Source: Tritrichomonas foetus (taxonomy: Eukaryota > Parabasalia > Tritrichomonadida > Tritrichomonadidae). Taken from it: 35,178 bases of DNA. The DNA lies in the NCBI GenBank assembly GCA_001839685.1, contig MLAK01000650.1, positions 1-35,178 on the forward strand, read 5' to 3'. The notes below the pieces were generated by a model. It ran no database searches, had not been told where the DNA came from, and saw only the letters and a program-made list of their open reading frames with translations. Shown here in pieces: positions 27,102 to 35,178 of this stretch (its first letter is position 1; every line of letters begins with the position of its first letter). The translations under genes and the position numbers were made by a program.

Positions 27102-28607
27102 ATGGCGACTTACTTCACAGAACCATGCCACACCTTCAACGAATATCTCCTGATTCCAGGATTGAGCACAGTCGATTGTGTTCCAGCCAACGTCACTCTT
27201 CAAACGCCCCTCGTTAAATTCGCAAAGGGAACTCAACCAGAAATTTCAATGAATATTCCATTGGTTTCGGCTATCATGCAGTCAGTATCTGGTGACAAGT
27301 TAGCCATCGCACTAGCCAGAGAAGGAGGACTTTCATTCATTTTCGGCTCACAATCAATCCAGAACCAATGCGCGATGGTTCGAAATGTCAAAAATCATAA
27401 AGCAGGTTTTGTCGTTTCAGACTCAAATGTTCGCCCAGATCAAACATTTAAAGATGTCATTGAAATATCAGCAGCAACAAATCACCACACGGTTGCTGTA
27501 ACAGATGATGGAACACCAAATGGAAAGCTTTTAGGTATTATTACACGTCGTGATTATCCATTCGATACAACAAAGCTTGAAACGCCAGTCCATGAAATGA
27601 TGACACCTTTTGAAAAGCTGATTGTTGCAAAAGATGGAATTAAATTAAACGAGGCTAATCAAATCATCTGGGAGCAGAAATTGAATGCTTTACCAGTTAT
27701 TGATGAAAATCAAAAATTGTTGTACACAGTCTTTAGAAAAGACTACGATAGGCACCAGACAAAACCAAATGAATTGGTTGATCAAAACAAGCGATATTTA
27801 GTTGGCGCTGGAATCAACACACGTGATTTCCGTGAAAGAATTCCAGCACTTGTTGAGGCCGGTGCTGATGTTCTTTGCATTGATTCATCAGATGGATTTT
27901 CAGAATGGCAGAAAATTACAATCGATTTTGTTCGTCAAACATATGGCGACAAGGTGAAGATTGGTGCAGGAAATGTTGTCGATGCTGAAGGATTTCGCTA
28001 TTTGGCAGAAGCTGGCGCAGATTTCATCAAGGTTGGAATTGGTGGTGGATCAATTTGTATCACACGTGAACAAAAAGGAATTGGCAGAGGTCAAGCAACT
28101 GCTTTAATTGATGTTGTGGCTGCTCGTAATGAGTATTTCAAAGAAACTGGTATCTATATTCCAGTTTGTTCTGATGGTGGAATCGTTCATGATTACCACA
28201 TGACTCTGGCCCTCGCAATGGGAGCTGACTTCATTATGCTTGGAAGATACTTCGCCCGATTTGAAGAATCACCAACAAGAAAGGTGACCATTAATGGAAC
28301 TGTTATGAAAGAATATTGGGGTGAAGGTTCAAATAGAGCAAGAAACTGGCAAAGATATGATCTTGGAGGAAAACAAAAGTTATCATTCGAAGAAGGTGTT
28401 GATAGCTATGTTCCTTATGCTGGAAAGCTTTCTGACAATGTTGAACAGTCTTTAATGAAAGTAAAATCAACAATGTGCAACTGTGGTGCTAAAACTATTC
28501 CAGAATTACAAAGCAAAGCCAAAATCACACTTGTTTCTTCAGTCTCAATCGTTGAGGGTGGAGCACATGATGTTGTTGTAAAAGATTCAGTTAGATCATT
28601 AAAATAG
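27102..28607 (+). CDS. IMPDH: Inosine-5'-monophosphate dehydrogenase
   Basis: Oxidises IMP to XMP with NAD, the committed step to guanine nucleotides; trichomonads depend on purine salvage, so it is central. The ATG at 27102 ([10 protein letters not shown]) matches the T. foetus enzyme start; the frame extends to a TTG at 27090. There are 501 residues. The (beta/alpha)8 barrel is split by a CBS subdomain at about 100-220. Visible sites: IMP/K+ loop [13 protein letters not shown] with catalytic Cys319, Asp261 (NAD), the DGG at 358-360, [11 protein letters not shown] (381-391) and the flap [15 protein letters not shown] (406-420) with Arg418-Tyr419, the general-base pair. Glu431 lies near the second K+ site. 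Residue numbers coincide with the structurally studied T. foetus enzyme. Codons are richer in G/C third bases than flanking genes. No sign of damage. Confidence 0.98.
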   Translation: MATYFTEPCHTFNEYLLIPGLSTVDCVPANVTLQTPLVKFAKGTQPEISMNIPLVSAIMQSVSGDKLAIALAREGGLSFIFGSQSIQNQCAMVRNVKNHKAGFVVSDSNVRPDQTFKDVIEISAATNHHTVAVTDDGTPNGKLLGIITRRDYPFDTTKLETPVHEMMTPFEKLIVAKDGIKLNEANQIIWEQKLNALPVIDENQKLLYTVFRKDYDRHQTKPNELVDQNKRYLVGAGINTRDFRERIPALVEAGADVLCIDSSDGFSEWQKITIDFVRQTYGDKVKIGAGNVVDAEGFRYLAEAGADFIKVGIGGGSICITREQKGIGRGQATALIDVVAARNEYFKETGIYIPVCSDGGIVHDYHMTLALAMGADFIMLGRYFARFEESPTRKVTINGTVMKEYWGEGSNRARNWQRYDLGGKQKLSFEEGVDSYVPYAGKLSDNVEQSLMKVKSTMCNCGAKTIPELQSKAKITLVSSVSIVEGGAHDVVVKDSVRSLK

Positions 28608-28700
28608 TAGAATCATAAATATACCATTATTCCCAATAAAAATATACTATATTACTACTTTGTTTTGTTTTTCTAATTATTTTATAAATTTATCAAAACA

Positions 28701-28780
28701 GAAGATAAATATTTAAGAAGATAGACATTAAAGAAGATAGATATTAGAGAAGATGGACATTAAAGAAGAAAAGTATAAAA
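28701..28780 (+). repeat. 16-bp imperfect tandem repeat x5
   Basis: Five consecutive 16-bp units of the form GAAGATAGACATTAAA begin at 28701, 28717, 28733, 28749 and 28765. The middle three are closest; the outer two are diverged. It is a minisatellite between the convergent IMPDH gene and the membrane-protein gene. Confidence 0.85.
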
Positions 28781-28866
28781 GAAGAAAGATGATATAAACT
28801 TAGTGGAAAAACAGAGAAAAATCGCTATTAATAGTAGTCATATATTGTTTTATTAACATTATCCTT

Positions 28867-29706
28867 TTAGACAATCTGTCTTACCCATCTTGAGCAGCAA
28901 ATAATGAATGATGAATAAAATGCAAAGAACAGGAAGTATAAACCAGCAACAACTAGAAGCAAAATGGCATGCCAGGCGACAAGACTAACAAATACCATAT
29001 AAAATACTGCAAATAGAATGGCTGGAAAAGCAATAAACCAAGAGTAAATTAATACACACCACATGAAGGTTCTTTCTGTGCAATCCCATGAAAATTCTTG
29101 AAATTCATCAAGATGTCTCATCGACAAGAACAAGTTCATTCCATATGGTCCAAATCCGAATGGTGAGAAGAAATAGTAATAAAATGGAAACATTACAATA
29201 ACTAAAAGTACGTATATTATGGTGAATAATGCAAATAAAGGTCCAATTGTGAAAAAGCACAATACCACCTTAGAGTATGATCCAGTTCTTTCATAAGACA
29301 TATGGTCGAGACTCATGCATGTATTTCCAAACATTCTGTCCCACACTTGAGCCGGCGATCCAAGGAATCTAAAAACGTGGAAAATAGTCATTGGAAGTGT
29401 TAGCAGGAAATACAGCGGATAAAAAATAATTATCAGTATGGATAAAAAAATTCCACAACTCTCGCTTTTGAATATGCTCCATATTCGCATTTGTTTCCCG
29501 AATATAAAAACAAGTACTGCAAGCCCAATGTAGAGCCAAGCGACTGCGCTAATTGCGATAATATTTCGATTGGAGGATATCGGTTCTGCAAAATTGAAGC
29601 TGAGCGCCAAGAAAATGATAATTGATAAGTTGACTAGAAGTGGAAGAAAAACATATCCGAAGATAATAAAAACACTAGAAACTCCACTTGATGTTCTTCT
29701 TTCCAT
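28867..29706 (-). CDS. Polytopic membrane protein, function unknown
   Basis: 279 residues from a clear ATG. Hydrophobic segments lie at about 10-36, 49-69, 85-115, 148-182 and 212-273, the last long enough for two or three helices, giving six to eight in total. The loop between the third and fourth blocks (SPAQVWDRMFGNTCMSLDHMSYERTG) and the loop FGFGPYGMNLFLSMRHLDEFQEFSW carry most polar residues and may be functional. There is no recognised transporter motif and no signal peptide. It converges on IMPDH across a 16-bp minisatellite. Consistent length, ATG start and strong membrane pattern support a real gene; it is probably lineage-specific. Confidence 0.7.
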   Translation of the reverse strand: MERRTSSGVSSVFIIFGYVFLPLLVNLSIIIFLALSFNFAEPISSNRNIIAISAVAWLYIGLAVLVFIFGKQMRIWSIFKSESCGIFLSILIIIFYPLYFLLTLPMTIFHVFRFLGSPAQVWDRMFGNTCMSLDHMSYERTGSYSKVVLCFFTIGPLFALFTIIYVLLVIVMFPFYYYFFSPFGFGPYGMNLFLSMRHLDEFQEFSWDCTERTFMWCVLIYSWFIAFPAILFAVFYMVFVSLVAWHAILLLVVAGLYFLFFAFYSSFIICCSRWVRQIV

Positions 29707-30303
29707 TTAGATTTTGTGTACGTTTAAAATCATGACTTGCATTGAAATACTTTGATAAAGCACATAGAAATAATTCAAAAATTTCTCCAAATTAGAATTC
29801 GGTTTATTCTTTCGCTTTAAGAATTATATCGCTATTATGGAATATATATCATCTTTTACATGAAAATCTCAGGTATTTTTAATATCTATTGATTGTGTAT
29901 GGATATATTAGCATTTTAAAATTCAAAGGGATTTACTTTTTCAAAGGAAACAGACCAAATAATCTCATAAAAAATAACGGGCAAACCTGACATATCTTCA
30001 TCATGATGAAATCCAACATCATTATTTTTCAACGAGATGAGTTATTGGATCCTTTATTCTAATCTCATGACATTTGTTTGAAAAGAAAATAATTTTTTCT
30101 GAGGAAGACTATTTTTTTTCTTTTTTCCTTCTTTTATGAATTTACTGATGGTATATGACAAGATTAATGGATTTTTAACGGATTAATGATGTTTGATTCT
30201 TTTGTATATAGACAGGTCACTTTAAATATAGAATATTGAAAGAGCAGGTTATTTTGTGTTTTTTCAATAAATAATTGATTGCATTGAATTTTCTAAGCAC
30301 ATC
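29707..30303. other. Divergent promoter region
   Basis: About 600 bp between the polytopic membrane-protein gene (-) and the R2R3 Myb gene (+). One minus-strand AAAAAGT word is at 29935-29941, and the rest is T-rich tracts. No gene is seen. Confidence 0.55.
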
Positions 30304-31020
30304 ATGTTTGCTCACCAGATTCCACCAAACACACCTCTATATAATATATTTAATCAACAACAGCAACAACAACACCAATATTATCAGCATGTATTGTTTA
30401 ATCAACAAAACCAAAATTTCATTCCAAACACTTGCACACAATCTAATAATCAAATAAGCGTTATTAATCCAAATTTAATGTATAATAATATAATAAATAA
30501 CGATTTTAATACTTGTAATGCTTTTAATTCGGTAAGTAATAATAATAGTGTTATCGATAATAAAAATTGTTTTCAACCCAAAATCAAACATGTTATTCTT
30601 GTTAATTCTAAATGTAAACAAGCCAAAAAATCAAAATGGACCAATGAAGAAGATGAATTATTAAGAGATGCTGTTCATGAACATGGCGAGCATAGTTGGA
30701 AAACAATTGCAACAATGGTACCAGGAAGAAACTCAAAGCAATGCAGAGAGCGATGGACTGCTCAATTAAACCCATGCTTAACAAGAGAGGAATGGTCTTC
30801 TGAAGAAGATTGTGTATTATTACAAATGCATACAGTTCATGGAAATTTATGGGCAAAAATTTCCACATGTCTTCAAGGAAGATCATCAAGTGCAGTAAAG
30901 AATCGATACAACTGGTTAATGAGGAGGAATATGCCACAACGAATGATGTCATCATTTAATCACCCATATATTGGATCAGTTAAAGCATCAACAGAATCAA
31001 AAAAATATCAATCTATCTAG
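30304..31020 (+). CDS. R2R3 Myb DNA-binding protein (frame ends early)
   Basis: 238 residues as read. Residues 1-95 are Gln/Asn-rich (poly-Gln near 18-23). The two Myb repeats are at 110-156 (W112/W132/W151, with KQCRERW) and 162-207 (W164/W183/Y202, with GRSSSAVKNRYNW), so the third aromatic of R3 is Tyr. This two-repeat plan is typical of trichomonad Mybs, a family that includes T. vaginalis Myb1-3 and the core-promoter factor M3BP. After ESKKYQSI the frame stops, but the +1 frame across a run of seven A (30999-31005) stays open to 31231 with Myb-tail-like sequence. The complete protein was probably about 310 residues. The DNA-binding part is unaffected. Confidence 0.88.
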   Translation: MFAHQIPPNTPLYNIFNQQQQQQHQYYQHVLFNQQNQNFIPNTCTQSNNQISVINPNLMYNNIINNDFNTCNAFNSVSNNNSVIDNKNCFQPKIKHVILVNSKCKQAKKSKWTNEEDELLRDAVHEHGEHSWKTIATMVPGRNSKQCRERWTAQLNPCLTREEWSSEEDCVLLQMHTVHGNLWAKISTCLQGRSSSAVKNRYNWLMRRNMPQRMMSSFNHPYIGSVKASTESKKYQSI

Positions 31021-31234
31021 CGTAGAAAAGAACAAAAATGATGTTTCAATAGATAATTCTCGGGATATTACTTTTATTAAATCTGATACAGTGAATGAAA
31101 GTGAAACAAAAGGCTCTATATCACCTCATAATTCTGCTCCCATTAATCAAAACCGAATAACAGAAGATCAATTGTTATTTGATGCCACAGCAGATTTCAC
31201 CATGAATGATTACGCTGATAATTGGTTTTAATAT
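31006..31234 (+). pseudogene. Out-of-frame C-terminal tail of the R2R3 Myb gene
   Basis: In the +1 frame relative to the Myb ORF, 75 codons follow the A7 run and begin NINLSSVEKNKNDVS. They are Asn/Ser/Asp-rich and end in an acidic-aromatic segment, ATADFTMNDYADNWF, which looks like a short activation or docking motif. The composition matches the Myb protein's own disordered regions. One missing or extra A would join them. Whether this is an assembly error or a true frameshift cannot be told from one sequence. Confidence 0.6.
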
Positions 31235-31390
31235 TATATATAATGAAATAGAAGATAGAAGTTTAAAGTTATTTACAATAAATATAGATTATATTATGAA
31301 TTTCTACTGCTTTTTGGAAATATTGATTTTTTTGTCGACAATTTTAAAATAAAGAAATACTCAAAAAGTAGATTAAGGATGATTTATTAC

Positions 31391-32344
31391 CTAATGATAA
31401 CGTGAAGTTATTCTCTTTTTTTGACGTTTTGCCTGATAGGACATAACTTTAGTGTCCTCTGTTGGATCAATATAAATGTATGAATGATGAGAGAAATGTT
31501 CACTGTCGTTGTCATCTAAATAAATTTCACCTGATTTGGCGTTATCTTCTACATCACTATCTACATATATGTAACCATCTGCATTTTCGTCAACATATAT
31601 AGAACCATTTTCTTCAGAGTCACCATCAACATAAATATATTCTTTATGTCTCTTTGATCCTTGATCCTGAACATCAATATATTGATATGAGTCTACCTCA
31701 AAATCGCCATCACCATCAATATATACATATTCGTCTTTAAATGCTTTACCAAAATGACGATCATCGAATTGTTTTGTATGTTTTCTTTTATGGTTTTCGT
31801 CTACATCAACATACATATAACCATTATAATTTGTTTCCACCTTTGGATAGCTATCAACATATATTGACCCAGATTTTGGAGCAGTATCTTTGCTACCATC
31901 AGTGTCTACGTAAATGTAATCCATATTATGTTGCTCTAAATCAATGTCAGCATCTCCATCTATATAAATATATTCATTGTCATGACTGGAATCATCTTCA
32001 ATGTCAATATATTTATAACCGATAGTAAAACTTTCCTTCTTTTTATTGGAGCTATCAACATATATATATGCTTTTCCCCTTTCTTCAAAATCACCATCAA
32101 CATAAATATAGTGTTCTGTTTCAATATTGTCTTTAGAAAGACCTTTATGAATATCTTGCTCACTCTTATGATGAAGTGAATGCTTATGCTTTGAAGAATG
32201 TGATATTGAAAATTTCGAATCTTCATCAAGCTCTGGAAAAGCGTTTTCACCATCAATATAAACATATACATTAGAATCATCACCACTTAAAGATGAGTCA
32301 TCAATGTAAAAAATTAAAAGGATAGAGAGTATGAAAGCAAACAT
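31391..32344 (-). CDS. Secreted Tyr-x-Tyr-x-Asp repeat protein, family unknown
   Basis: From the ATG at 32344, 317 residues (the frame extends to a TTG at 32368). It starts with a signal peptide-like segment, MFAFILSILLIFYI, so it is probably secreted or surface-exposed. The remainder contains 15 copies of a short motif best written [YS]-x-Y-[IVL]-D, usually YIYVDGD. Copies are spaced about 13-35 residues apart and separated by Asp/Glu/Ser/Lys/His-rich linkers. The protein is very acidic, but the last 15 residues are basic (AKRQKKRITSRYH). There is one His/Lys/Ser patch at about 50-65. No membrane anchor follows the repeats. I recognise no family. The motif would form an amphipathic beta-strand with Tyr on one face, ending in an acidic turn that could bind calcium. 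Confidence 0.75.
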   Translation of the reverse strand: MFAFILSILLIFYIDDSSLSGDDSNVYVYIDGENAFPELDEDSKFSISHSSKHKHSLHHKSEQDIHKGLSKDNIETEHYIYVDGDFEERGKAYIYVDSSNKKKESFTIGYKYIDIEDDSSHDNEYIYIDGDADIDLEQHNMDYIYVDTDGSKDTAPKSGSIYVDSYPKVETNYNGYMYVDVDENHKRKHTKQFDDRHFGKAFKDEYVYIDGDGDFEVDSYQYIDVQDQGSKRHKEYIYVDGDSEENGSIYVDENADGYIYVDSDVEDNAKSGEIYLDDNDSEHFSHHSYIYIDPTEDTKVMSYQAKRQKKRITSRYH

Positions 32345-32734
32345 ATTTTTCTTCTGACAGTTTGCCAAATTATTCTAAGCAAATTGACAAAATGATTACT
32401 TGATGTAATTACCTCAAAAAAGTGTACTCGATGAATAAACTTGAATTGTTATTACAGAACATATTGATCTTCCTTAGTTTAAATTAATTCATGGAGATAT
32501 TTGTTGAAATCCAGATAATACATTCATCTTTCAACTTTAGATAGAATCCAGAGATAACATTCATCCAATAATATTTCTAGAAATCAACTTTTGGATTTAT
32601 ATTGTAAATACACTATTATATAATTAGATATATAATAGATAACAAGTTTTAAAAACAAAATTGTCTTTTGGTGAAAAAACAGTTTTTACTAATTTTTTTT
32701 TTTTTTATTTCGCGTAAAAGGATAGATTTAAAAT
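32345..32734. other. Intergenic region
   Basis: 390 bp between two minus-strand genes. An AAAAAGT word (32417-32423) lies about 73 bp upstream of the YIYVD gene start, in the opposite orientation to that gene. Two near-direct copies of TAGA(A)ATCCAGA(G)ATA-type sequence lie around 32507-32556. It ends in a T12 run just after the pseudokinase gene's 3' end. No gene is seen. Confidence 0.5.
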
Positions 32735-33682
32735 TCATGGTTGAGCATTAAGGGATCGAATCAATTCATTGAATTGATCAGAAACGTCAGAGATTGTTGG
32801 CCTCTTTTCTGGAATTTCGCACATCATTTTTTCGATTATTTCTGCTGCACAAGAAAAGATTGGAATTTCACTTAATATTTTTCCGAAATTGTAAACATCA
32901 GACATCATATCATGTGAACTTCTTAATCCTTGAATTCCAATCAATTTAACATTTCCTTCAAAATCAGATAAAATTTTGGTTGGTTTCAGATTTCCATGAG
33001 CTATTCCTGCACAATGAAGTGCTTTTAGTGCATTAGAAATGTCTTTAGCAATGTTTAAAGCATCGATTGGATTTTTGTAAAAGCAAATGAATTCGGTGAA
33101 TGGTGTTGAATCAAGTAATTCAATCTGCTCATTGAAAATAATATCAGCTTTCATATAATCATCTTCACCATCACTATAATCATCAGCTAAGTCATTGACA
33201 TTAGATTTCAGGATATTTGGTGAATTGAAATCAAATTCAAACCAACAAGTGAAATATCGAGCTATACTACCATGCCTTATAGTTGCAATTCTTTTTATAT
33301 TGTCAATGGTTTCCATAATCTGGTTTTCATTAAGAAGAGAAAATGTTGTTCTTTTAATGGCATAATAATTATGATCAACAATACTTTTGACCAAATAAAC
33401 AGAAGAATTGGATTTTGATGATATTAATTCAATTTCTGTAAAATCAGAGAAGAATCGTGATGATGATAATTTACCACTTCCGCCCAAGTATCGATTGAAT
33501 TTGTTTAGGTAAATTTTTGAAAGCATACTCTCAAAAAGTTTACGAGATGATTCATAATCGACGCCATTCCCAAAGTAGGCTCTGCAGAACTCCCAGAGGT
33601 GGTGCTGTGCCTCTTGGAGCTTTTTGACTGTCAGAGAAGGCCCCTGGAAAAAAGGAACAAGCGTCGATTCAACCTGTGCCAT
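32735..33682 (-). CDS. eIF2-alpha-kinase-like pseudokinase
   Basis: The ATG at 33682 (MAQVESTLVPFF) gives 315 residues; the longer frame needs a TTG at 33754. Residues 80-310 are a protein-kinase fold most like the GCN2/PEK group: DFTEIELI, then YYAIKR with the conserved Lys110, IATIRHGSIARYFTCWFEF, and an acidic insert (DDYSDGEDDY, 167-176) before strand 4-5. The catalytic residues are gone. The glycine loop has none (SSKSNSS), HRD reads HGN (229-231) and DFG reads IQG (250-252). Structural elements DVYNFGKIL and PEKRPT remain. It cannot be a normal kinase and may act in stress signalling as a regulator of a real eIF2 kinase. The N-terminal 75 residues are helical and unknown. Confidence 0.85.
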   Translation of the reverse strand: MAQVESTLVPFFQGPSLTVKKLQEAQHHLWEFCRAYFGNGVDYESSRKLFESMLSKIYLNKFNRYLGGSGKLSSSRFFSDFTEIELISSKSNSSVYLVKSIVDHNYYAIKRTTFSLLNENQIMETIDNIKRIATIRHGSIARYFTCWFEFDFNSPNILKSNVNDLADDYSDGEDDYMKADIIFNEQIELLDSTPFTEFICFYKNPIDALNIAKDISNALKALHCAGIAHGNLKPTKILSDFEGNVKLIGIQGLRSSHDMMSDVYNFGKILSEIPIFSCAAEIIEKMMCEIPEKRPTISDVSDQFNELIRSLNAQP

Positions 33683-33782
33683 GAAAGTGATATCATTATC
33701 AAACGTATAACTTAAATATTCAATTTCTGTTAAATAAAATCTTGACGAATTCAATTTGGAAATTCAAAAATCTTATTCGTTC

Positions 33783-33850
33783 TTCAAATTTGAAACAGAT
33801 CGTTTCTGGAAGTATATTGAAAATTTCCTGAACTGTCATTCAAATTTGAA
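33783..33850. repeat. Two copies of the palindrome TTCAAATTTGAA
   Basis: Identical 12-bp palindromes lie at 33783-33794 and 33839-33850, 56 bp start to start, about 100-170 bp upstream of the pseudokinase ATG. They may be paired sites for a dimeric regulator. Confidence 0.75.
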
Positions 33851-33989
33851 CTGTTAAAATTTAGGTGATATGACCATGAAAATATCCTCATTCATGAGGA
33901 CATCATCTTAAGGATAAACTCCGGTGAAGTGATGTGAAGAATCATTCTTCAATGGATGACCTCGGGATCAAAAAGTTTGTTCATATTCT

Positions 33990-34013
33990 NAGCATTTGAA
34001 NGATGTAAAATAN
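33990..34013. other. Ambiguous bases (N)
   Basis: Single N calls at 33990, 34001 and 34013 mark uncertain assembly here. They lie in non-coding sequence. Confidence 0.98.
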
Positions 34014-34354
34014 TAGGGTCCCTTTTCAGATTGACCTAAAGGTCAAAATGAATAAGATACAAATATCGAAAACAAAAGTATTGCAAAGCAATTAAACAAA
34101 CAATCTAATAAAATCTTTTGAAGCAAACATAAAGCTTGACGCAACTCATCTCATTTTCTCTTATCTAATTTCTGATTTCAGATTGATTCAAATGTTTTTT
34201 ATCTTTCAGTAATTTTCCATAGCGCCCCTGGTTATACTTTATAGTTTTCTACTCCCTATGTGGTTTTTCTCATACATTCAAATTTGCATCATTCATAAAC
34301 ATGTTTTCATCAAAGATCGTCCACCATATTTCACTAAGCCTTTGCCAGAATGAC

Positions 34355-34535
34355 ATGGTTAACCATAAAACGTTCCAAAATTCCCGGTTTGTTAACCAAA
34401 TCGAACGATAGTAATTCTCGATTGAACCTCTCGAAGGTTAACAAAAAAAAATTTAACTAAAGGTTAACCTAACCATTTAGTTGGTTTACCAAAAACCTTT
34501 CACCAACCGAACGATATATTTTTTGGTTAACCAAA
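34355..34535. repeat. GGTTAACC palindrome cluster
   Basis: GTTAACC or its variants occur five times in 180 bp. These include the perfect palindromes ATGGTTAACCAT (34355-34366) and TTTGGTTAACCAAA (34522-34535). Interleaved are two copies of CGAACGATA (34402-34410 and 34508-34516). The mixture of direct and inverted copies could be a cluster of Myb-type sites or the remnant of a repeat element. Confidence 0.7.
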
Positions 34536-35178
34536 TTTAATAGAAAAATTAGCTACTCCATATTATTCCATTTTTTAAAAATGAACTTCAATTACAAGTC
34601 ATGTATTACATTTAATTTAACAAAAAATAGTGGGATATATGATAAATTGAAGAAGAAGTCGAATTTTGGCACTTTCAATCACCATTATTTTCCAATGATT
34701 TCGATATTACCAATCATTAACATTTCAATGATTGTTAAATAACAAAGAAAGAAAGTAATTAAACTCATTTCAATATTTATAAAAATTATAAAGCATAATT
34801 AATTATTTTGCTTTATATTCATCAATAGAATTCAAACTGATAGAATCAATTAAAAATTATTCTAAAGAATTTAATACAATTGATCGATTCAACTTATGGT
34901 ATCCCAACAATAAAACTATCATTGATCCATGACTAACTCATAAATTTAATCAGATGTATTTTTTAAAAAAATTATATAAAATTCCACAAATAAAAGGGGT
35001 TTATGTTTAAAAAGATTTGAAGATAAAGTAGAAGAAGAAAACGAACGATAAATAAGTTTAAATAAAGATTCAATGATGGATAAACTTGAAGAATACATGG
35101 AAGAAATATAAATATATATAAAATATTAAAGAAGCAATTAAGAAAATAATTTGTTTCATGAATGAAATAAATTACATT

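Larger units (their letters stand above)
33683..35178. other. Palindrome-rich 3' intergenic region
   Basis: 1.5 kb without a supported gene. It contains the promoter of the pseudokinase gene with two TTCAAATTTGAA palindromes, a TCCTCAT/ATGAGGA hairpin at 33885-33900, three ambiguous bases, and a GTTAACC-rich cluster at 34355-34535. AACGATA words occur at 34404, 34510 and 35044. The last 400 bp are very AT-rich. Confidence 0.6.

Overview
The window looks like nuclear DNA of a trichomonad (Parabasalia), most probably a Tritrichomonas species. It is strongly AT-rich. All open frames use the standard stop codons and look intronless: I saw no GTAYGT...ACTAACACACAG trichomonad intron signature. Gene content is typical of the group: two Myb factors, a BTB/DUF3447-like ankyrin protein, a CK1-family kinase relative and beta-helix proteins. 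The IMP dehydrogenase at 27102-28607 resembles the Tritrichomonas foetus enzyme closely as I remember it, including catalytic Cys319 and the Arg418-Tyr419 pair at the same residue numbers, but it is not identical. Three ambiguous bases (33990-34013) mark this as draft assembly.

Layout. 1-1811: AT-rich non-coding DNA rich in AAAAAGT words, ending in a 12-bp tandem array before an R1R2R3 Myb gene (1812-3050, +). 3459-6449 (-): large right-handed beta-helix protein with nine LAGLL motifs. 7315-7734 (-): small four-helix membrane protein. 8122-12270 (+): Uso1/p115-like Golgi tether. 12508-13512 (-): Fringe/GT31-like glycosyltransferase with a degenerate DxD site. 13723-15744 (-): armadillo protein, possibly ARMC2-like. 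15866-18179 (+): BTB/ankyrin gene whose 3' half is broken, with every break between ankyrin modules. 19275-20330 (+): active CAMK-type kinase. 20894-23239 (+): tubulin-tyrosine-ligase-like polyglutamylase. 23321-24163 (-): seven-helix membrane protein. 24657-25526 (+): CK1-type pseudokinase. 27102-28607 (+): IMP dehydrogenase. 28867-29706 (-): polytopic membrane protein. 30304-31231 (+): R2R3 Myb gene split by a frameshift at an A7 run. 31391-32344 (-): secreted protein with 15 Tyr-x-Tyr-x-Asp repeats. 32735-33682 (-): eIF2-alpha-kinase-like pseudokinase. 33683-35178: non-coding, rich in palindromes.

The genes do not form one pathway, and each appears to have its own promoter. Loose themes are transcription (two Mybs), secretion and Golgi (p115, GT31), flagellum and microtubules (ARM protein, TTLL) and signalling (one live kinase, two pseudokinases, one 7TM). 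The standout unknowns are the secreted YIYVD-repeat protein, the LAGLL-repeat beta-helix protein, the ankyrin gene broken only in its linkers, and the AAAAAGT word that recurs between genes.
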